Shown: positions 1-7,948 of the stretch, in pieces
Layout: the number at the start of each line of letters is the position of its first letter
Numbering within the stretch: the first letter of the stretch is position 1
NCBI GenBank assembly: GCA_964575845.1
Contig: CAZNSX010000001.1
Coordinates: forward strand, 186,001-250,000
DNA length: 64,000 nucleotides
Reading direction: 5' to 3'
Origin: CAZNSX01 sp964575845
Lineage (GTDB): Bacteria; UBA8248; CAZNSX01
Made by a program: the position numbers and the translations under genes
The notes under the pieces: generated by a model
Databases searched by the model: none
Told to the model about the DNA's origin: nothing
The model's input: the letters and a program-made list of their open reading frames with translations, nothing else

Positions 1-444
1 GTTGCCGTCTGGCCCCTGCTTAGACCTTCCCCGGCACCTATCTCCTCGAGAACCTCTTTCCGAGAGAAGCTCCCATCTCTGCTCGAAACCAAGGAGTCCC
101 TCTATGAGGCCATCAAAGAGCTGGAGTTTGACCGCCAGGCCGAGAAGCTCTCCGAAGAGGATTTCAAGGTCTTGACCGGGGTCTACCGCGAAAGGGCCCT
201 CGCGGTGCTGCGGCAGATAGATGAGGCAGAGAAGCTTGAGGTGCGGGAGGAGCCCAATAACCTGGAGCTCGAACTGGAGAGGGAAATATCGGCCCTGAGG
301 GGCGTGCCTCATGAAGGAAAGGGTGGTGAAAAGGGACTACCGGAAACGGCTCTTTGCTCTGGATGTGGAAGCCCGCTGAGTGAAGACGACCGCTTCTGCT
401 CCTCCTGTGGGAAGAGGGTCCAGGGAGAGGGGGAGGCATCGTGA
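1..444 (+). CDS. Zinc-ribbon protein of the ccm operon, 5' truncated
   Basis: The reading frame is open from the first base of the window, so the true start lies upstream; 147 residues are visible. The N-terminal part is charged and helical (a segment with LLETKESLYEAIKELEFDR), and the C-terminus holds one zinc-ribbon knuckle pair: CSGCG followed about 13 residues later by CSSCG. Cytoplasmic proteins of this type often sit beside heme-exporter genes, but no activity is known to me. The stop codon TGA overlaps the GTG start of the next gene, which implies translational coupling in the ccm operon. Zinc binding is inferred only from the four cysteines. A possible role is as an assembly or regulatory partner of the heme exporter. 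Confidence 0.75.
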   Translation, partial: VAVWPLLRPSPAPISSRTSFREKLPSLLETKESLYEAIKELEFDRQAEKLSEEDFKVLTGVYRERALAVLRQIDEAEKLEVREEPNNLELELEREISALRGVPHEGKGGEKGLPETALCSGCGSPLSEDDRFCSSCGKRVQGEGEAS

Positions 445-1247
445 GGTCTCTTCCGCTTCTCCTGGCCCTCCTCTTGGCTTTTGTGTCGGGGGAGCTGCGG
501 GCGGAAAGCCCCGAGACGAAGGAAGGCCTCAGGCTTGCCCTTAACCGTCTCTGGGTTCAGAAGCGTGAGGGTGGCTTCTACTTCATGGAGCTCTTCCGGT
601 TCGAAGGGAAGCTCCCCTCCGGGGGAGGGCTTCACTTTTCCCTCCCGCCCGATGCAAGGCTTTTGGACGACCCTCACGGGAGGGGGCGGCACAATTTTAT
701 CCCCGAGCCCGGAGGTCTCCTCCTCAAAGAAGAGGTTCCGGCCAAGGGCAAGATGGTGGCCCTTGCCTATGGGGTTGCAAGCTCAACTGAGCGCTTCCTC
801 TGGGAGCGACGCTTTCTCTACCCTACAGACCTCTTCGAGATTTGGGTCGAAAAGGCTGGGCTCCGGTTCAAAGCACCCGGCATGGAACTTCTGGGAGAGA
901 CCGAATTCGGGGGAAAGGCTTATCTGCGCTATGCTTACCCTCGGGCAGAGGCTGGAGCCAGGATAGCCCTGGAGCTGAGCCCCCCCGGGCTGGCCCTGGA
1001 CTTCAAGCCCTTCTATTATGCCCTGGTGGCCCTTTTCCTTCTGGGAGGCCCCGTCTGGGCGAGCGTTAGGCGGCGGCGGGATTTAGGGAAGCGGGAGGAG
1101 CTCCTCAGAGCCATAGCCCTTCTGGATGACCAGTTTGCCGAAGGCTCCCTCTCGGCCTCCGAGCATCTAAAGCTTCGGGAGGACAAGATACGGAGGCTTA
1201 AGGCCATTTCGGGGCTCACGGGGAAGAGGGACCGTGCTCAAGGTTGA
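441..1247 (+). CDS. Membrane-anchored periplasmic protein of the ccm operon, unknown function
   Basis: This 268-residue protein starts at GTG 441, overlapping the preceding stop. It has a clear signal peptide (residues 1-21, ending in ELRA), a periplasmic domain rich in aromatic residues and beta-type segments up to about residue 190, one transmembrane helix (about 191-208), and a basic then helical cytoplasmic tail with RRRRDLGKREELL. I do not recognise the domain by name. Its end overlaps the start of ccmA by 14 bases, so it is very probably expressed together with the heme exporter. The arrangement suggests a periplasmic apocytochrome, heme or redox accessory coupled to the cytoplasmic side by the tail. 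That is inference from context. Confidence 0.75.
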   Translation: MRSLPLLLALLLAFVSGELRAESPETKEGLRLALNRLWVQKREGGFYFMELFRFEGKLPSGGGLHFSLPPDARLLDDPHGRGRHNFIPEPGGLLLKEEVPAKGKMVALAYGVASSTERFLWERRFLYPTDLFEIWVEKAGLRFKAPGMELLGETEFGGKAYLRYAYPRAEAGARIALELSPPGLALDFKPFYYALVALFLLGGPVWASVRRRRDLGKREELLRAIALLDDQFAEGSLSASEHLKLREDKIRRLKAISGLTGKRDRAQG

Positions 1248-1932
1248 GGCCCTATCCAAGCAATACGGCCCCATTCGGGCCTTAGAGGAGGTGAGCTTTG
1301 AGCTTGAGGGGGGGCGAGCCCTTACCTTCCTCGGGCCTAACGGCGCCGGAAAGACGACCCTCATCCGCATCCTGGCCCTACTAATGAAGCCGACTTCAGG
1401 CTCTCTTACTTTGGGGGGTGAGAATCTTTTCCAGGCGGGTGATGGAGTCCGGCGGAAGATCGGCCTCATCTCCCACAGCCCCTTCCTTTACGCTGCCCTT
1501 ACGCCTTTGGAGAACCTACTTTTCTATGGCCGAATGTTCAGCCTGGAGGCCCCACGGGAGAGAGCCCTCGCGGTTTTGGAAGAGGTGGGGCTCACGGCCC
1601 GCATGCATGACCCTGTGCGGGTCCTCTCCCGGGGCATGGTGCAGCGCCTTGCCATCGCACGGGCCATACTGCATGAGCCTCTTCTGCTTCTCTTTGATGA
1701 GCCCTATACGGGCCTGGACTATGCCGCGGCAAAGCGCTTGACCGAGACCCTCGCGGGTCTCAAGCGCGAAGACCGGCTCCTCATCATGACGACCCACAAC
1801 TTCGCCCAGGGGCTTGAGCTGTCCGATAGGGTCGCCATCCTTCGCCGCGGATGCTGCGTCTACCAGGGCGAGGCGGGCGCTCTCCTGCCCCGAGAGCTTG
1901 AGGCCCTATACCTGGAAAAGATCTCCCCGTGA
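1234..1932 (+). CDS. ccmA: Heme exporter ATP-binding protein CcmA
   Basis: CcmA is the ATPase of the CcmABCD complex, which releases holo-CcmE (heme chaperone) in System I cytochrome c maturation. The 232-residue product has all the ABC signatures: Walker A GPNGAGKT at residues 34-41, signature LSRGM at 131-135, Walker B LLLFDE at 151-156, and the H-loop histidine in TTH at 186-188. The length is typical of CcmA. The start is GTG 1234, inside the end of the upstream gene, and its stop overlaps the GTG of ccmB. Position beside ccmB and ccmC separates it from generic ABC ATPases. Confidence 0.93.
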   Translation: MLKVEALSKQYGPIRALEEVSFELEGGRALTFLGPNGAGKTTLIRILALLMKPTSGSLTLGGENLFQAGDGVRRKIGLISHSPFLYAALTPLENLLFYGRMFSLEAPRERALAVLEEVGLTARMHDPVRVLSRGMVQRLAIARAILHEPLLLLFDEPYTGLDYAAAKRLTETLAGLKREDRLLIMTTHNFAQGLELSDRVAILRRGCCVYQGEAGALLPRELEALYLEKISP

Positions 1933-2609
1933 GAACCATCCTGAGGGCTACTCTTGCCATAATCTGGAAGGACCTCCGGGCGGAGCTCCGTACAAAGGAG
2001 AGTGTCGCCGCCATGCTGGTCTTTGCGCTTCTGGTGCTCACCATCTTCAACTTCGCCCTTGGGCAAGCCGGGGAGGACAAGGCCACGCTGGCATCAGGGG
2101 TTCTCTGGGTCTCCTTTATTTTCGCCGGTGTCCTGGGCCTGAACCGCTCCTTCACCATTGAGAAGGAGGCTGAGGGGATCCAGGGCCTGAGGCTCTCTCC
2201 TGTGGACCCATCCGCCATCTACCTCGGCAAAATGGTGGGGAACCTGATCTTCATGCTGGTCGTGGAGGCCATCACAATTCCCATATTCTCCGTGCTTTTC
2301 AATTTCCCCCTGGGCGGAGCCGTCGGTTCGCTCATTGTGGTGGCATTTTTGAGCACGCTTGGATTCGTGGCCGTCGGGACCCTCTTTGCAGCAATGTCGG
2401 TGAACACGAGAACACGGGAGGTAATGCTCCCCCTGCTTCTCCTTCCGGTGGCCGTTCCCGTTCTCATAGCCGCTGTGAGCTCAACGTCCCTCGCTCTCAA
2501 GGGAAGCCCCCTTGCCGAGGCGGCGAGCTGGCTCAAGGTGCTCATTGCCTTTGATGTCATATTTGTGGTAATATCAACTCTGGTTTTCGAGTATGTTATT
2601 GAGGAATAG
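1929..2609 (+). CDS. ccmB: Heme exporter membrane protein CcmB
   Basis: CcmB is the integral membrane partner of CcmA. The 226-residue protein shows about six hydrophobic segments and the family features of an N-terminal WKDLRAELRTKE stretch and LNRSFTIEKEAEGIQGLRLSP between the first membrane helices. The GTG start at 1929 overlaps the ccmA stop, as expected for a coupled ATPase and permease. Length and order (ccmA-ccmB-ccmC) match the standard System I operon. Confidence 0.93.
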   Translation: MRTILRATLAIIWKDLRAELRTKESVAAMLVFALLVLTIFNFALGQAGEDKATLASGVLWVSFIFAGVLGLNRSFTIEKEAEGIQGLRLSPVDPSAIYLGKMVGNLIFMLVVEAITIPIFSVLFNFPLGGAVGSLIVVAFLSTLGFVAVGTLFAAMSVNTRTREVMLPLLLLPVAVPVLIAAVSSTSLALKGSPLAEAASWLKVLIAFDVIFVVISTLVFEYVIEE

Positions 2610-2664
2610 AACCACAGGAGCCCATGCGCTCTCTTTTTTATGACTCCCTCAAAGGGGAGGCTCT

Positions 2665-3336
2665 ATGAGAATAAAGGCGGGAGCAGCCTTCGGCGGCCTG
2701 CTTCTCACGGTATACCTGGCGCTCTTCTATGCCCCCACGGAGAAGACCATGGGCCTAGCCCAGCGGATCTTCTACATTCATGTTCCCTCCGCCTGGGTGG
2801 CGTTTCTGGCCTTTCTCATCGTATTCATATCCAGCATCATGTATCTGAGGAAGAAGGATAGGGAGTGGGATATTTACGCCCTCTCGGCCGCCGAGGTGGG
2901 GGTCTTCTTCTGCACGCTCGTGCTCGTGACGGGGCCCTTCTGGGGGCGCTCCGCCTGGGGGGCCTGGTGGGTGTGGGATGTCCGCCTGACCACTACCCTC
3001 GTCCTCTGGCTCATCTACGTGGCCTATTTGATGCTCAGGGCCTATGTGCCTGACGAGGCCCGGCGGGCCCGCTTTGCCGCTGTCCTCGGCATAGTGGGCT
3101 TCATCGATGTGCCCATCGTGTATCTTTCCATCGTCCTGTTGAGGACTCACCATCCTTCCCCCGTGGTCTCGAGGCGCGGCGGTCTCGCAGAGCTGCCCGT
3201 GCCCATGCACGTTGTCCTCTGGACGGCCCTGGCTTCCTTCATCCTGCTCTTCATCTATCTCTTCACCCAGAGGGTAGCCCTGGAGCGCCTCCGCGACGAG
3301 GTGGCCTGGCTCAAGGCGAGAAAGAGGGAGGAATGA
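2665..3336 (+). CDS. ccmC: Heme handling protein CcmC
   Basis: CcmC loads heme onto CcmE from the periplasmic face of the membrane. The 223-residue polytopic protein contains the tryptophan-rich heme-handling motif WGRSAWGAWWVWD at residues 93-105. The flanking periplasmic histidines that ligate heme are also present: H39 in IFYIHVPSAW and the pair in RTHHPSP. A good ribosome site (AGGGGAGG) precedes ATG 2665. The 55-base gap after ccmB has no terminator. Its stop codon overlaps the ATG of the small ccmD. Confidence 0.94.
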   Translation: MRIKAGAAFGGLLLTVYLALFYAPTEKTMGLAQRIFYIHVPSAWVAFLAFLIVFISSIMYLRKKDREWDIYALSAAEVGVFFCTLVLVTGPFWGRSAWGAWWVWDVRLTTTLVLWLIYVAYLMLRAYVPDEARRARFAAVLGIVGFIDVPIVYLSIVLLRTHHPSPVVSRRGGLAELPVPMHVVLWTALASFILLFIYLFTQRVALERLRDEVAWLKARKREE

Positions 3337-3476
3337 TGTTCTATATGGCCGCTGCTTACAGCATCGTGCTGGTGGCAATTCTCCTCTACCTCATCACAGT
3401 GGCGAGAAGGTACGAGAGGCTTCGCGAGGAGCTAGACGCTCTGAAGCACTCTCTCGATGTCAAGGGTGAGGGCTGA
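3333..3476 (+). CDS. ccmD: Small membrane protein CcmD
   Basis: This 47-residue ORF begins with two ATG codons, the first overlapping the ccmC stop. It encodes a short periplasmic end, one hydrophobic helix (residues 7-24: YSIVLVAILLYLITVARR) and a charged cytoplasmic tail (RYERLREELDALKHSL). Size, topology and place between ccmC and the ccmH-like gene are those of CcmD, which is needed to release holo-CcmE from the CcmABC complex. Sequence conservation of CcmD is always low, so the call rests on topology and synteny. Confidence 0.85.
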   Translation: MMFYMAAAYSIVLVAILLYLITVARRYERLREELDALKHSLDVKGEG

Positions 3477-3482
3477 GTTGCT

Positions 3483-3977
3483 GTGAGGGAGAGGCCTCTC
3501 AGGAAAAGGTTGACTCTCACGGCGGGGCTCCTTCTGCTGGCTTGGCTGTTCGGCATCGCGGTCCCTTCTCTCGCCGTGCCTAGTTCAGCCTTTCAGGATG
3601 TGGCCGGCTCGCTGATGAGCCCGGCCTGCCCAGGGCGCCTCCTCATCGATTGCCCCAGCGAGGAGGGAGAACAGCTAAGAGAGCTCGTCCGGCAGAAGCT
3701 TGCCAAGGGGGAGAGCAAGGAAGAGATCATCGCCTATTTTGTCGAGGTCTACGGGCCGAGCGTTCTTCCCGCCCCCCCCAGGCGGGGCTTCTTTCTCACG
3801 GCCTGGTATGTCCCCTACGCCGCCATGGTCTTTGGCGGAGCCATTATCCTCCTGCTCATAAAGGTCTGGACGCGGGCACAGCCCAAGCCTCCTGAGGCGC
3901 GGGAAGCCGCCGAAACCCGCCCTGACTCTGCCTATGAAGAGCGACTGGAGAGGGAGCTCAGGGAGCTAGATTACTGA
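3483..3977 (+). CDS. ccmH: CcmH/NrfF-type cytochrome c biogenesis protein with altered cysteine motif
   Basis: CcmH family proteins handle apocytochrome thiols in the periplasm. The 164-residue product has an N-terminal membrane segment (9-31), the family body with RELVRQKLAKGESKEEIIAYFVEVYG and a PAPP turn, and a C-terminal membrane helix (about 108-127) with a cytoplasmic tail. The canonical LRCxxC is replaced: the motif reads SPACPGRLLIDC, with serine at position 46 where the first cysteine should be, leaving C49 and C57. This serine form exists in some non-proteobacterial lineages, so it is probably functional. The start is GTG 3483, six bases after ccmD. It is the last gene of the operon. 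Confidence 0.85.
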   Translation: MRERPLRKRLTLTAGLLLLAWLFGIAVPSLAVPSSAFQDVAGSLMSPACPGRLLIDCPSEEGEQLRELVRQKLAKGESKEEIIAYFVEVYGPSVLPAPPRRGFFLTAWYVPYAAMVFGGAIILLLIKVWTRAQPKPPEAREAAETRPDSAYEERLERELRELDY

Positions 3978-4108
3978 GGGGGAGGGGATGGAGAGGCTCT
4001 TCGAAGAATAGCTTCGCTCCCACATCCCCGATAGCTTTCGCTTTTTTGAGCTTCTGCCAAGCCGCTGAAATAACCCGCACCCCAAATCCTACCCCCCCTC
4101 CCCAGAGG

Positions 4109-4132
4109 CCCCCCTTAAAGGGGTTTTTGTTT
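4109..4132 (+). terminator. Rho-independent terminator of the ccm operon
   Basis: The sequence CCCC-TTAAA-GGGG is followed directly by TTTTTGTTT. This is a short GC stem and a U tract, lying about 130 bases after the ccmH stop and immediately before the next promoter. Confidence 0.7.
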
Positions 4133-4159
4133 GACAAGGGGAAGGTCCATTTTTAAGAT
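4131..4159 (+). promoter_or_regulatory. Sigma-70 promoter for the GmhA-like gene
   Basis: TTGACA (4131-4136), a 17-base spacer and TAAGAT (4154-4159) form a near-consensus promoter. Transcription would begin near 4166. This rules out the in-frame TTG at 4131 as a start codon and supports ATG 4212. Confidence 0.7.
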
Positions 4160-4211
4160 AGGACGAGGCTGCGGAGGGGAAAAGCGCTCCTTTTCAATTT
4201 CGGGCCGGGAT

Positions 4212-4790
4212 ATGACTTCAGAGGATCTCGTGAGAGCGTGGGAAGAGCGGGTGGCCCTTTTCAGGAGCCTGGCCGCCTCTTCGGCGCGGGAGGAGCTCAG
4301 GGCCGCCTGCGAGCTCATCGTGGGAGCCCTGGAGAGGGGCCGAAAGCTCCTTCTCATGGGAAACGGCGGGAGCGCCGTGCAGGCTCAGCACACGGCGGGG
4401 GAACTCGTGGGGCGCTTTCTCAAGGAGCGCCGTCCTCTTCCCGCTCTTGCACTCACCGCGGACACGGCTGTCATGAGCTCTCTGGCCAACGATTTCGGCT
4501 TCGGGGGGGTTTTCGAGCGTCAGGTGGAGGCGCTGGCCGAAAGGGGCGATGTGGCCGTAGGGATCAGCACCGGCGGCGCGTCGGAAAATGTGCTCCGGGG
4601 CATGAAGAGAGCCAGGGAGCTGGGGTGTAGCACCCTGGGAATTCTGGGCGGAGGGGGAGGTCCCGTTAAGGGGGCCGTTGACCTCTCCGTAGTCGTTCCG
4701 TCCGATTCCGTGCCCCTCATACAAGAGGCCCATGCAGCCATCTGCCACATAATCTGCCAGGAGGTGGAGCGGCGGCTCTTTCCTCGCTGA
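4212..4790 (+). CDS. gmhA: Phosphoheptose isomerase-like SIS protein (GmhA type)
   Basis: GmhA converts sedoheptulose 7-phosphate to D-glycero-D-manno-heptose 7-phosphate, the first step to the heptose of LPS core and some S-layer or capsule glycans. The 192-residue length is that of GmhA. The SIS domain shows MGNGGSAVQAQHTAGELVGRF at the phosphosugar site (about 49-69) and a second loop GISTGGASENVLRG. Near the C-terminus, QEAHAAICHIICQEVE carries the conserved helix with a catalytic-type histidine. I took ATG 4212 because a promoter lies at 4131-4159 upstream of it. No other heptose gene is in the window, so a different phosphosugar is possible. Confidence 0.82.
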   Translation: MTSEDLVRAWEERVALFRSLAASSAREELRAACELIVGALERGRKLLLMGNGGSAVQAQHTAGELVGRFLKERRPLPALALTADTAVMSSLANDFGFGGVFERQVEALAERGDVAVGISTGGASENVLRGMKRARELGCSTLGILGGGGGPVKGAVDLSVVVPSDSVPLIQEAHAAICHIICQEVERRLFPR

Positions 4791-4921
4791 GGCTTCCTGC
4801 CCCCAGCTCTTCAAGATTGGGTCCATGGCCCCGATCATAAAGGTCTCTCCCGAGGAGCGGAAAGACAAGGGGTTCGTTGGGGACCTTTGACTCTAATTTT
4901 ATCTAATTGAGGGGGTAGCCA

Positions 4922-5797
4922 GTGGAAGATAAAGCGGGAGAGCTTCTCCGAGGAGCTATCGACGTTCACATCCATACGGGGCCCGACATCTACCCAAGGC
5001 TCGTTACAGACCTGGATGCCGCGCGCCAGGCCAAAGAGGCGGGCATGCGGGCCATTCTCCTGAAGAGCCATGTAACCATCACGGCGGACAGGGCCCGGAT
5101 GGCTGAAGAGGCTGTGGGCGGCATAAAGGTTATGGGCGCTGTGACGCTGAACTATCCCGTGGGAGGCCTGAATTCCTGGGCCGTGAGTACCGCTGCAGAC
5201 CTGGGGGCGCGTCTCGTCTGGATGCCCACGACCCATGCGGCCAAATATATCGAGAACGTGAGCCACGTTCCCATGTTCGCCAAGAAGATGCCCAAAGATA
5301 TCGTGGGGATTACTGTGCTTGACGGCAATGGGCGGCTCAAGGAGGAACTCAGGCCCATCCTCGGTATAGTTGCCGAGGAGGAAATGGTCTTGGGCACGGG
5401 ACACATATCAGCCCGCGAAGGCCTGGCCCTGATAGAGGAGGCCGTGAAAGCCGGAGTAAAACGCATAACCGTGACCCATCCTCTTGCCTCCTGGGTGGGC
5501 TATAGCCTTGAGGAGATGAAAGAGGCAATCAGGCGGGGAGCCTCAGCCCTTGAGCACACGTGGAACGATACCACCCCTCATGTGGCCCACCCCATAGAGC
5601 CCAGGCTCATCGCCGAGACAATCAAAGAGATAGGGCCCGAAAATTCCATCATGAGCAGTGACGGAGGCCAGTCAACCAACCCGCCTCCAGTGGAGATGAT
5701 GAGGAGCTTTATCGCGGCCATGCTGAAGGAGGGATTCAGCGAGGACGAGATAAGGAAAATGACACGGGATAACCCGGAGAGAATTTATTTGAGCTAA
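4922..5797 (+). CDS. DUF6282 family metal-dependent TIM-barrel hydrolase
   Basis: The 291-residue protein looks like an amidohydrolase-fold enzyme. It has the HxH metal motif at residues 16-18 (DVHIHTGPD), a conserved lysine/histidine pair in LLKSHVT, further metal or catalytic histidines in GTGHIS and VTHP, and an aspartate in MSSDGGQ near the C-terminus. The end MTRDNPERIYLS resembles the NP(A/E)R tail of amidohydrolases. The family is known as DUF6282; I know of no established substrate. The GTG start at 4922 has a GAGGGGG ribosome site. It stands alone in the same direction as gmhA, with a 131-base gap. Confidence 0.72.
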   Translation: MEDKAGELLRGAIDVHIHTGPDIYPRLVTDLDAARQAKEAGMRAILLKSHVTITADRARMAEEAVGGIKVMGAVTLNYPVGGLNSWAVSTAADLGARLVWMPTTHAAKYIENVSHVPMFAKKMPKDIVGITVLDGNGRLKEELRPILGIVAEEEMVLGTGHISAREGLALIEEAVKAGVKRITVTHPLASWVGYSLEEMKEAIRRGASALEHTWNDTTPHVAHPIEPRLIAETIKEIGPENSIMSSDGGQSTNPPPVEMMRSFIAAMLKEGFSEDEIRKMTRDNPERIYLS

Positions 5798-5820
5798 CTC
5801 TTTATCCCCTTCACCCTTTG

Positions 5821-5845
5821 GGCTCTCGGGGACGCGAGCCTTCTT
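5821..5845 (+). terminator. Possible terminator after the DUF6282 gene
   Basis: GGCTC and GAGCC pair around an inner CG-GGGA-CG hairpin (5821-5840), followed by TTCTT. The stem has one mismatch and the T tract is short, so this is a moderate candidate. The rest of 5846-6079 holds nothing I recognise. Confidence 0.4.
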
Positions 5846-6079
5846 CCGGTCTTCAACCTCCCCGCAGCAGAGGTCAAGCGGAAATCCCAAAGGAATTCTC
5901 CTTCCCACGGGCTCGATGAGAGAGGTTTTCAGAAAAAAGCTCCCACCGCCGCCGGTGCTCGAGTATTGCCTCAATAGGGCCTTAGAGCGGGTGACAGATA
6001 GCGCTCTTAATGGGAAGGCGAGTCAAAGGAGGGCCGATATCTTCTTCATGCGCTCCGGGTCGGAAGGCCGCTACAGCCT

Positions 6080-6412
6080 CTACCGGTTTTCAAGAATTGG
6101 AGGCCTATATATATAGACCTCTATATCGACCATGGAACCTTCTGGAGCCTTGGTCCCAGCAAAGGGATACTGCGATTTCACTATGTCTTCGTCGCCCCGA
6201 AAGTGGCTTATAGAAAAAGTGGTAGCGCCGACATGAAACCCCGCATCGATGATGTATCGGTGGGCTTCAGGGCGGCGGCGTCCGATTACGCTCGGGACCA
6301 CGACCAACTTAATGGGTTTTTCAGGCGGTGCCTTGAGGGGCGGCGCAGCCGCACATGCCATTACGAGCGAAAGGAAAAGAAGAGGGAGGAGCCCTCTTAT
6401 CAGCCTAAGCAT
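6080..6412 (-). CDS. PASTA-domain lipoprotein
   Basis: The product is 110 residues from ATG 6412, which has a plausible AGGGTGGG ribosome site. A signal sequence ends in the lipobox LVMAC (lipidation at C20). The mature protein is a short linker and one PASTA domain, recognisable from VVVPSVIGRRRPEAHRYIIDAG at its start and the closing KAPEGSMVDIEVYI. PASTA domains bind peptidoglycan or beta-lactam-like ligands in kinases and penicillin-binding proteins. A lone lipoprotein PASTA domain probably tethers or senses the cell wall. It lies downstream of the beta-barrel gene but is cut off by a terminator, and has its own sigma-54-type promoter. Confidence 0.75.
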   Translation of the reverse strand: MLRLIRGLLPLLFLSLVMACAAAPPLKAPPEKPIKLVVVPSVIGRRRPEAHRYIIDAGFHVGATTFSISHFRGDEDIVKSQYPFAGTKAPEGSMVDIEVYIYRPPILENR

Positions 6413-6493
6413 AGATTTGACACCCACCCTAAAGAGGCAATTCCCGCGGAATCTCACTGATTATTCGCAATATGAGCAGCCAAATTCTACTCC

Positions 6494-6509
6494 AGCAGTG
6501 GCCGTGCCT
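6494..6509 (-). promoter_or_regulatory. Sigma-54 (-24/-12) promoter for the PASTA lipoprotein
   Basis: Read on the minus strand the site is AGGCACGGCCACTGCT, which matches TGGCACGNNNNTTGCW at all but two defined positions and has the required GG-N10-GC spacing. Transcription would start near 6483, 70 bases before ATG 6412. Confidence 0.55.
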
Positions 6510-6594
6510 TCAGGCTCAGAGCCTTTCTTCCCCGCTGATCCGGCCAAGACCCAGGGCTTGAGAACGGGGGCGCTGTCGCCCTGGCCTCATGCTT

Positions 6595-6632
6595 TAATTA
6601 TAAAAGAAACCTTCCCTTAAATGGGGAAGGTT
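6595..6632 (-). terminator. Terminator after the beta-barrel gene
   Basis: A perfect 9-bp stem pairs AACCTTCCC (6608-6616) with GGGAAGGTT (6624-6632) around a 7-base loop. On the minus strand it is followed by TTCTTTTATAATT. It lies 45 bases beyond the stop of the 6678-7898 gene. Confidence 0.75.
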
Positions 6633-6677
6633 CCAGCTTTTTGCAAAATTAGCTATAGGTTGCCCGAAGCAGCTATC

Positions 6678-7898
6678 TCAGAACTTGGCTTGGAGGAAGA
6701 CGGTGCCGCGGTTCACATCATAGTCGTTTTCGTTCTCCGAGGAGTTCTTGGTCTCGTGCTCATAACGAAGGCCCATCAAGAGCCACCGCCTGAACCTGTA
6801 GCTCCCTTCCAGGGTAACGTTCCAAAGGTTGTCCTCTCTCAGTCTGGGCTGTGAGGGAAGACTCTTGGGGAAGCGCTCGTAAAGCCGACGGTAGAGGGCC
6901 GAGAGCTCGATCTTCTCCCATATTCCCTGCACGATGCCAATTGTCCCGTCGGTGCGCTCTGAGGTATAGCGGCCCGATGAGGCCGTCTCGCCGAAATTCC
7001 GGTTTATCAGCAGGACCAAGGTCGTCCGCGCTAGTGGCCTATAGCTGAGGTTCGTCTCGACGAAAAAGATCTCGTCATTGTCGAACGCTTCAAAAAGCTT
7101 CTTCTCAAACCCCGCCCTGAAGCGACCCGTAAGCTTGGCTCTGGGCTCGAAGCGCATGCCTGCACCCAGGAAGTAGGAATCACTGTCGGAATCAATGTCG
7201 GTCCTGGTGCGATCGGTATAGTTGATGACGCTATACCCATAATTGAGAGTGAGGTAGCTTTTGGGTAGTGCCTGATAGCCAAACTCCTGGCCGAACCTGT
7301 ATTCATTCCGGTTCAGGCGATCATTGGTTGACCTATCGAAGCGGTGCTTGTTCCAGCTTCCCTCAAAAAATCGGTAAACAAATTTCGGGGTCAAATTTAT
7401 GTTGAGATCCTCTTCCACTGTGAGCTGGGTGCGGGGGGTGCGGGGGCCTGTGACCGATTGCTGCTCGCTGGTCGAAGGGTCCTCGGTATCAAACCAGCGA
7501 AAGTGACTTCTGGAGTCGAAGCGGTTGAACACAAGGTCCAGGGCGCTGTCCACGGTCTTGTCCTGGTGGTCTTCGCGGCTGGAGCGGTCAAACTCGTAAA
7601 TATCATACACAAACTCGGCCGCAAACCGGGACCTCCCGAAGGGGAGGGCGATGCCGCCCGAGGGAGATACCTTCAGTATGTAGTCGCTTCGCTTTCGCGT
7701 CCTGTCCAGGAAGATATTGCTGTCGGCCGTGCCCTCCACCCTGAGCCCGGGGTGAAGCTCAAGCGCGCCGTATTTTATCTCTCCTTGAGGGTTGAGGGTT
7801 AGCTCCTGAGACAAAGCTCCGCTTGAAAGAAAAAGGGGCGCGAGGAAGGCAAAAAGTACGGTGAGAAGGCTAAGAGCGCTTTTCTTCCCTTTCAGCAT
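6678..7898 (-). CDS. Outer-membrane beta-barrel protein of the polysaccharide locus
   Basis: The protein is 406 residues from ATG 7898, where a strong AGGGGGA ribosome site lies at good spacing. An upstream in-frame GTG at 7952 is possible but would put a poor leader before the signal peptide. After the signal peptide (ending near SGALSQ) the sequence is a series of amphipathic strands rich in aromatic, arginine and aspartate residues, for example SYLTLNYGYSVINYTDR. It ends in phenylalanine (FLQAKF), the usual C-terminal signal for outer-membrane insertion. Barrels of this kind accompany exopolysaccharide export genes in exosortase-type and related systems. It follows the alanine-rich gene in one transcript and ends at a terminator. 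The role is probably secretion or anchoring of the glycan; the exact family name is uncertain. Confidence 0.75.
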   Translation of the reverse strand: MLKGKKSALSLLTVLFAFLAPLFLSSGALSQELTLNPQGEIKYGALELHPGLRVEGTADSNIFLDRTRKRSDYILKVSPSGGIALPFGRSRFAAEFVYDIYEFDRSSREDHQDKTVDSALDLVFNRFDSRSHFRWFDTEDPSTSEQQSVTGPRTPRTQLTVEEDLNINLTPKFVYRFFEGSWNKHRFDRSTNDRLNRNEYRFGQEFGYQALPKSYLTLNYGYSVINYTDRTRTDIDSDSDSYFLGAGMRFEPRAKLTGRFRAGFEKKLFEAFDNDEIFFVETNLSYRPLARTTLVLLINRNFGETASSGRYTSERTDGTIGIVQGIWEKIELSALYRRLYERFPKSLPSQPRLREDNLWNVTLEGSYRFRRWLLMGLRYEHETKNSSENENDYDVNRGTVFLQAKF

Positions 7899-7948
7899 TT
7901 TTATATCCCCCTGATAGACCTTCAGGGTTTCTCCCCGAACTCCATTCA

